Below are positions 62,029-64,000 of a DNA stretch of 64,000 nucleotides, one piece after another. Position 1 is the stretch's first letter. Each line of letters begins with the position of its first letter. Both the position numbers and the translations under genes were made by a program. The DNA is from Sporomusa malonica (GTDB lineage: Bacteria; Bacillota; Negativicutes; Sporomusales; Sporomusaceae). The notes beneath the pieces are model-generated. The model did not search any database. It saw only the letters and a program-made list of their open reading frames with translations, and had not been told where the DNA came from. The stretch lies in NCBI RefSeq assembly GCF_041428715.1, contig NZ_CP155572.1; one strand, written 5' to 3'.

Positions 62029-62848
62029 AACACTCTTAACCATACAAAAGATCATATATAACTATAGCAGTGGCAAGCGGGCACTTGACAGTGTTGACTT
62101 TACTGTGGCAGCAGGTGAATTTGTAGCTTTGGCCGGACGCAATGGCAGCGGCAAGACAACGCTGACCCGCCTGGCAATGGCTTTGTTAAAACCAACCGGC
62201 GGCAGTATCCACTTTCAGGGAAAAAATACGGCAGCTATGACGCCAGCCGACATGGCCCGCAGTATTGGCTATGTGTTTCAAAACCCTGACAGGCAGATTT
62301 TTCGGGAGACTGTCGCCCAAGAAGTCTCCTATGGACCTGAACAGCTTGGCTTTAGCCCGGAGGCTATTAACGAGTCTGTTGCCTGGGCATTAAACATGAC
62401 TGGCCTAACAGAATTGGCAGGTAACTTTCCCCGAACACTCAGCCGGGGCCAAAAACAGAAAGTGGCAATTGCCTCAGCCATTGCCATGAAACCGCAAGTA
62501 CTAATCCTGGATGAGCCGACAAGCGGCCAGGACCCCTGGGAAGCTCAAACCCTGATGGAACTCTTAACCGATCTGAATCAACAAGGGATTACAATTATCC
62601 TGGTTACCCATGATATGGAACTTATTGCCCAGTATGCCGCACGGGTTGTCGTACTGGAACAAGGACATAAAGTATTTGATGGCATACCAGCGGGTCTGTT
62701 TGACGGCAGTCAGGATATTGGGGCGTGGGGCCTAATGCCACCCGCGGTTTTATCTCTCAGCCAGCAGCTTACCGGCGTTGAGGCAAATTGTGCGGCTGAC
62801 TTAGTGGAACTGCTTGGTTCGGCGATCAAACGAAGGAGGGAACATTAA
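62021..62848 (+). CDS. ECF transporter ATPase, second copy
   Basis: Second ABC ATPase, 275 residues: Walker A GRNGSGKTTLTRLA near residue 39, Q-loop GYVFQNPDRQIF, signature LSRGQKQKVAIASAI near 141 (LSRGQ instead of LSGGQ), Walker B VLILDEPTSGQDP, His switch LVTHDM. The ECF-typical SGQDP motif is present. GTG start inside the end of the first ATPase gene. The two probably form a heterodimer. Confidence 0.93.
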   Translation: MPETLLTIQKIIYNYSSGKRALDSVDFTVAAGEFVALAGRNGSGKTTLTRLAMALLKPTGGSIHFQGKNTAAMTPADMARSIGYVFQNPDRQIFRETVAQEVSYGPEQLGFSPEAINESVAWALNMTGLTELAGNFPRTLSRGQKQKVAIASAIAMKPQVLILDEPTSGQDPWEAQTLMELLTDLNQQGITIILVTHDMELIAQYAARVVVLEQGHKVFDGIPAGLFDGSQDIGAWGLMPPAVLSLSQQLTGVEANCAADLVELLGSAIKRRREH

Positions 62849-63519
62849 TGCCTAAGTTTGCACCGCTTACCAAACTAATTTTAACAGCGGCTGTGTCGGT
62901 ATGGGCGCTGCTCATCCCCACCGTGACAGGCCAGGCGGCCTTGGTTGGAGGGCAACTGCTCTTGCTTGTGCTCTATCGTCCGTCAGCCAAGCACTTTAAA
63001 GGGGCCTTCGGCTTGGCCATGTTTGCCGTGATGTTAGCCGCACTTCAGTATGTGTTTGGCAGTACGGTAGAGTTTTCGGTGATGACAGGGTTAAAAATGC
63101 TGGCTATGTCGTTGATTTTCATATTTTTATTAGCTACCACCCGCCTGCAGGATTTGACGGCAGCCTTGGTTAGCCAGTGCCGGATTCCTTATGAATATGC
63201 ATTTATGTTTACTTCGGCCTTGCGGTTTGTCCCGGATTTTCTTGAAGAAAGCCAGGCCGTCCGCGAGGCTCAAGCCTGCAGAGGTTACGTTTTTCGCGGC
63301 AGCCCGCTTAAACGGCTGATGGACTATGTCGCCATTGTTGAGCCACTTGTCCTGCGGGCGGTGTCCCGTTCAGAGACCATGGCTATGAGCCTTGAACTCA
63401 GAGGGTTTGGCAGCCGGGGCCGGCGGCAGTTTACTGCCGATGTTGGGCTGAGTACGAATGACTATGCTGCCATGGTGCTCATGCTGGTGCTAACGATAGG
63501 GCTTGCGATGTTGCGCTAA
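62848..63519 (+). CDS. ECF transporter transmembrane (T) protein
   Basis: Scaffold subunit of 223 residues with several membrane helices and the two cytoplasmic coupling helices that contact the ATPases: EAQACRGYVFRGS near residue 145 and SLELRGFGSRGR near 182, variants of the family Ala-Arg-Gly motifs. The ATG shares its A with the stop codon of the second ATPase gene. Last gene of the operon, followed by a terminator. Confidence 0.92.
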   Translation: MPKFAPLTKLILTAAVSVWALLIPTVTGQAALVGGQLLLLVLYRPSAKHFKGAFGLAMFAVMLAALQYVFGSTVEFSVMTGLKMLAMSLIFIFLLATTRLQDLTAALVSQCRIPYEYAFMFTSALRFVPDFLEESQAVREAQACRGYVFRGSPLKRLMDYVAIVEPLVLRAVSRSETMAMSLELRGFGSRGRRQFTADVGLSTNDYAAMVLMLVLTIGLAMLR

Positions 63520-63523
63520 TAAT

Positions 63524-63567
63524 TGTTGCTGCCACCGGGAAGATTGCGGGGCAGCAACGATTTTTTT
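63524..63567 (+). terminator. Terminator of the ECF operon
   Basis: Stem gttgctgcc/ggcagcaac with a 17-nt loop, then seven T. Confidence 0.82.
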
Positions 63568-63632
63568 GCTTAGCCATGAAGGAAAAATATACATGTAGCA
63601 GAATATAATACCAAATATCAGCGAGTAACTGC

Positions 63633-63795
63633 TAGTACCATGCGTCGCTTAAAACATGAGATTAGTTTGCAAGGATCTTTTCGCACTGCAAGGCGGAGGA
63701 GCCGCGCATATCGGACATATGTAAGGCGACGACAACGCCGCAGTACGGAAAAAGACTGCAAAATAAGCCATGTCTTTAGGTGACGCATGGTACTA
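63633..63795 (+). repeat. Dispersed structured repeat family 1, copy 5
   Basis: The longest copy. Perfect 14-bp outer stem tagtaccatgcgtc (63633-63646)/gacgcatggtacta (63782-63795), further paired segments (ttgca/tgcaa, cttttcgcactgc/gcagtacggaaaaag) and the core ctgcaaggcgga plus acgacaacgccgcagta, with an inner catat/atatg hairpin. It fills most of the gap between the ECF operon and dapL. Confidence 0.8.
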
Positions 63796-63869
63796 CTGCA
63801 TTGACCCTGGAATTTTGGGGAACAATTAAAAATCTGACAAATTATTGAAACCAGGAGGCGTCTCAAAGC

Positions 63870-64000
63870 ATGGCTTTAATTAACGAAAACTATCTAAAAT
63901 TGCCTGGAAGCTATTTATTTGCTGAAATAGCAAAACGTGTAACCAAATTTAAAGACGATAATCCCAGCGCCAATATCATCAGACTTGGTATCGGGGATGT
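63870..64000 (+). CDS. dapL: LL-diaminopimelate aminotransferase, 5' end only
   Basis: The frame starting at 63870 reads MALINENYLKLPGSYLFAEI and continues AKRVTKFKDDNPSANIIRLG IGDV, the N-terminus of DapL. DapL converts tetrahydrodipicolinate directly to LL-diaminopimelate for lysine and peptidoglycan synthesis. RBS aggagg at 63853-63858, though 11 nt from the ATG. Only 43 full codons are inside the window; the PLP-binding region lies beyond it. Confidence 0.9.
   Translation, partial: MALINENYLKLPGSYLFAEIAKRVTKFKDDNPSANIIRLGIGD

Overview
The window reads as the replication-origin region of a spore-forming, anaerobic member of the Negativicutes (Sporomusaceae-like; genus not determinable by eye). 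The first base is the dnaA start codon, so the replicon was probably linearised there. Evidence for the affiliation is the order dnaA-dnaN-yaaA-recF-DUF721-remB-gyrB, sporulation-linked genes (prkA, yhbH, spoVR, two ytaF), butyrate kinase, the start of an LL-diaminopimelate aminotransferase gene, and the type of regulatory RNAs (SAM-I riboswitch, T-box). This is inferred from gene content, not from a database search.

Layout. 1-7.4 kb: replication initiation, sliding clamp, recombination and gyrase B genes, with DnaA boxes and an AT-rich stretch between dnaA and dnaN (candidate oriC). 7.4-7.8 kb: a strong minus-strand promoter, a long rod-like RNA and a terminator, a 6S-like non-coding RNA candidate. 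7.8-13.7 kb: ArAE-type membrane protein, fabH, ybaK, an unknown protein, a short L,D-transpeptidase and a chemoreceptor whose Cache-like sensor is on the cytoplasmic C-terminal end. 14-18.4 kb: prkA-yhbH-spoVR. 18.5-23.6 kb: buk, tandem ytaF paralogues, gyrA. 23.6-29.7 kb: rRNA operon A with the unusual order 16S-5S-23S-5S plus a broken third 5S. 29.7-39.2 kb: a zinc-ribbon/TPR protein behind a promoter-terminator pair, ilvD, and the ribose operon rbsRKDACB with a frameshifted rbsR. 39.3-45 kb: rRNA operon B (ordinary 16S-23S-5S) behind four tandem promoters. 45-49.8 kb: SagB-type nitroreductase, SAM-I riboswitch and metN-metI-aminotransferase-metQ. 49.8-57.7 kb: two response regulators (one Rec-GGDEF-HD-GYP), sbcDC and a NamZ-like muramidase. 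57.8-63.5 kb: metallo-hydrolase, lipid kinase, Nudix hydrolase, then a tryptophan-specifier T-box in front of a four-gene ECF transporter (TrpP-like S, two ATPases, T). 63.87 kb to the end: 5' end of dapL.

The most interesting non-gene signals are two families of structured dispersed repeats. Family 1 (about 120-160 nt, five copies: both 16S-23S spacers, beside the broken 5S, inside the T-box leader, and before dapL) keeps a core of GCTGCRAGGCGGA ... ACGAAGCAGATG while the stem arms change sequence but keep pairing. Family 2 (about 86-89 nt, three copies at 13.7, 32.9 and 39.1 kb) shows a compensatory G:C to A:T exchange, and every copy is followed by an intrinsic terminator. Both behave like structured RNA or DNA elements and match no family I can name.

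No tRNA genes, CRISPR arrays, prophage or insertion-sequence transposases were seen.
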